A stretch of 64,000 nucleotides of DNA, from contig NZ_BAAAXV010000001.1 in the NCBI RefSeq assembly GCF_039535785.1, positions 3,286,001 through 3,350,000 of the forward strand. The letters run 5' to 3'. The DNA comes from Nonomuraea helvata. Its GTDB lineage: Bacteria > Actinomycetota > Actinomycetes > Streptosporangiales > Streptosporangiaceae. The translations under genes were made by a program, and so were the position numbers. The notes under the pieces are model-generated. The model saw only the letters and a program-made list of their open reading frames with translations. It was not told the DNA's origin and did no database searches. Below, piece by piece: positions 62,695 to 64,000 of the stretch. The stretch's first letter is position 1, and each line of letters starts with the position of its first letter.

Positions 62695-63302
62695 ATGAGA
62701 GGCGGGCGTCAGGCAAATTCCGCGCTCACGCCTGGGAACTGGGATTTTCCGCCGATCCTGCGGGACCCGGCGACGTGGCGCCATCCTCTGGTCGCCCGGC
62801 ACGCCGACCCCCTGCTCCGGGCCGACCTGCTGGCCCTCGCCGACCGGATCGGCCCGCTGCTGGAGGCGCTCGACCGCCTCCCGCACACCCTCGTCCACGG
62901 CGACGCCGGCCCCATGAACCTGCTGGTCCCGGCCGACGGCTCGGCGGAGTTCGTGGCCGTCGACTGGAGCTGGCCGCACTCGGCGGCCGTGGGCTTCGAC
63001 CTCGGCCAGCTCCTGGTCGGCCGGGCGCACACCGGCGAGCTCGACCCCGCGGACCTGCCTGAGGTCCACGAGGCGATCGAGGCCGCGTACGCCGCCGCGA
63101 CGGCCGGCATCGCGGACCCCGGCGAGGTCTCCTTCGGCTACGTGGCCGGGCTCGTGCTGCGCAGCGCGTGGACCGCGATCCCCTTCGAGCTCCTGGACCA
63201 GGAGCCCACCCCGAGCTGCACGACCTGTTCCGCAAACGGGCCGCACTCGCCCGCTTCATCGTCGACCTGGGGCGCTCGTCCCGCCTTTGCGACGGATGTT
63301 GA
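62695..63302 (+). pseudogene. APH-type phosphotransferase relic 2
   Basis: LVHGDAGPMNLLVPADGSAE with EFVAVDWSWPHSAAVGFDLG is the Brenner-type catalytic loop and metal-binding region of APH/choline-kinase-like enzymes. The N-lobe is missing upstream, and a shift near 63210 is needed to reach ELHDLFRKRAALARFIVDLG and the stop at 63302. Confidence 0.7.
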
Positions 63303-63359
63303 CCACCGGCCGCCGCCTCGACGGGCTGAGCCACGACGAGACGGCGGCCGGAGTCTTTC

Positions 63360-63725
63360 TCAGGCGTTGATGGTGGCGTAAGTGTCCAGACCGTAGTTCT
63401 TGGCGTAACCGTTCTCGACGCCGACCAGGAGCTCGACGACCTCGAAGTAGCGGTCCCAGAAGGACGTCTCACGCAGCGCCTCGACGAGGAGCTGGTACGC
63501 CTGATGATCGCGGGCTTCCCACACCCAGACATCGGTGACGCGCGCGGTGTAGAACTCCGTGTCGTAGAAGCGCGACCGCACATCCTTCACCTTGGCCGTG
63601 ATCGCCGGGAGGATCTCGGTCGTGAACACCTCCACCCGCTGCTCGACTGACATGCCGAGCCACTCGGACGTGGTCTTCACCAGCATGAACGCCGTCACGC
63701 TCGGTTCGAACGACTCCGTGGGCAT
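63360..63725 (-). CDS. Darcynin-family protein
   Basis: 121 aa: [80 protein letters not shown]. The pattern is that of Darcynin/ferredoxin-like fold small proteins of unknown biochemical function. The GAGAAGGGAGAC before ATG 63725 is a good ribosome-binding site. It follows an epimerase-like gene on the same strand. Confidence 0.8.
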   Translation of the reverse strand: MPTESFEPSVTAFMLVKTTSEWLGMSVEQRVEVFTTEILPAITAKVKDVRSRFYDTEFYTARVTDVWVWEARDHQAYQLLVEALRETSFWDRYFEVVELLVGVENGYAKNYGLDTYATINA

Positions 63726-63755
63726 GATGTCTCCCTTCTCGTGATGTGTCGGGTC

Positions 63756-64000
63756 TTAAGCGGCGTATGCGCCGGCCTGGATGTCCTCGATGAGAGTCGG
63801 CCCGGAAGGGGCCCACTCCAGCTGTTCGCGGGTCCATGTGCTGGAGGCGGACATGTCCATCGCGAAGAATCTGCCGACGAAGCCGAAGTGCTCGACGGCG
63901 TTCTCGGGTGCGACCGGCCTTACGGGGAGGCTGAGGGTGCGCCCGACGGCCTCGGCGATCGTGCGCGTCGAGACGGCCTGCTCGGCGACGGCGTGCAACC
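63756..64000 (-). CDS. NAD-dependent epimerase/dehydratase-like protein, C-terminal part (truncated by window end)
   Basis: The last 80 residues: LHAVAEQAVSTRTIAEAVGR, PVAPENAVEHFGFVGRFFAM, SASSTWTREQLEWAPSGPTL, IEDIQAGAY. This is the substrate-domain end of an extended SDR (epimerase/dehydratase). The N-terminal NAD-binding part lies beyond the right edge. The gene is about 30 bases upstream of the Darcynin gene. Confidence 0.7.
   Translation of the reverse strand, partial: LHAVAEQAVSTRTIAEAVGRTLSLPVRPVAPENAVEHFGFVGRFFAMDMSASSTWTREQLEWAPSGPTLIEDIQAGAYAA

Noticed and set aside
1..64000. CRISPR array or rRNA operon
   Set aside because: No regularly spaced repeats and no rRNA-like conserved blocks were seen anywhere in the window.

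Overview
The window is high-GC actinomycete DNA: strong codon-position GC bias, GTG starts, TetR/PadR/HxlR/MarR/LuxR regulators, a Ser/Thr kinase with an extracellular sensor, a DrrAB-type ABC exporter and a modular polyketide synthase. The gene style suggests a filamentous actinomycete (possibly Streptosporangiaceae such as Nonomuraea), but nothing in the window fixes genus. It looks like an accessory, recombination-prone part of the chromosome: about twenty genes are broken by frameshifts or deletions, and insertion-sequence pieces and recombinase remnants are scattered throughout.

Layout. 1-4.4 kb: a tandemly duplicated padR regulator in front of a DrrA/DrrB-like ABC exporter, then DoxX and alpha/beta-hydrolase genes. 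4.5-9.5 kb: two different IS21-family elements; the first has a frameshifted istB, the second (7325-9510) is complete with inverted repeats and a 5-bp target duplication. 9.6-16.5 kb: a tRNA-like remnant, a ddl-murF pair for the D-Ala-D-Ala branch of peptidoglycan synthesis, a decayed AAA-ATPase/HTH gene, an Asp/Glu racemase and an intact AAA-ATPase/HTH paralogue. 17-33 kb: epoxide hydrolase, Dabb and TetR; IS debris; HxlR and NAD(P)-binding protein; a large MalT/LAL-type LuxR regulator; SDR; then a stretch of gene fragments and the third AAA-ATPase/HTH paralogue.

34.2-48.8 kb: the main attraction, a co-directional (minus strand) biosynthetic gene cluster. In transcription order it encodes a possible 26-aa leader peptide, a VioC/clavaminate-synthase-like Fe(II)/2-oxoglutarate oxygenase, a PLP decarboxylase, a CPA2 cation/proton antiporter, a Rossmann-fold flavin-type oxidoreductase, a small Cys-rich protein resembling four-helix copper-storage (Csp/DUF326) proteins, and a 2565-aa self-contained PKS (acyl-CoA ligase-ACP-KS-AT-DH-KR-ACP-TE). 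Inference: a hydroxylated and decarboxylated basic amino acid combined with, or used as starter for, one malonate extension giving an alpha,beta-unsaturated acyl product.

49-64 kb: three small secreted proteins of carbohydrate-binding or crystallin type (one frameshifted), pseudogenes of glutamyl-tRNA synthetase, an MDR dehydrogenase and two APH-type phosphotransferases, a MarR gene, a flavin pair (LLM monooxygenase plus FMN reductase), a membrane Ser/Thr kinase, integrase and resolvase remnants beside a 30-bp palindrome, a TetR/NmrA pair, a Darcynin-family gene and a truncated epimerase at the right edge.
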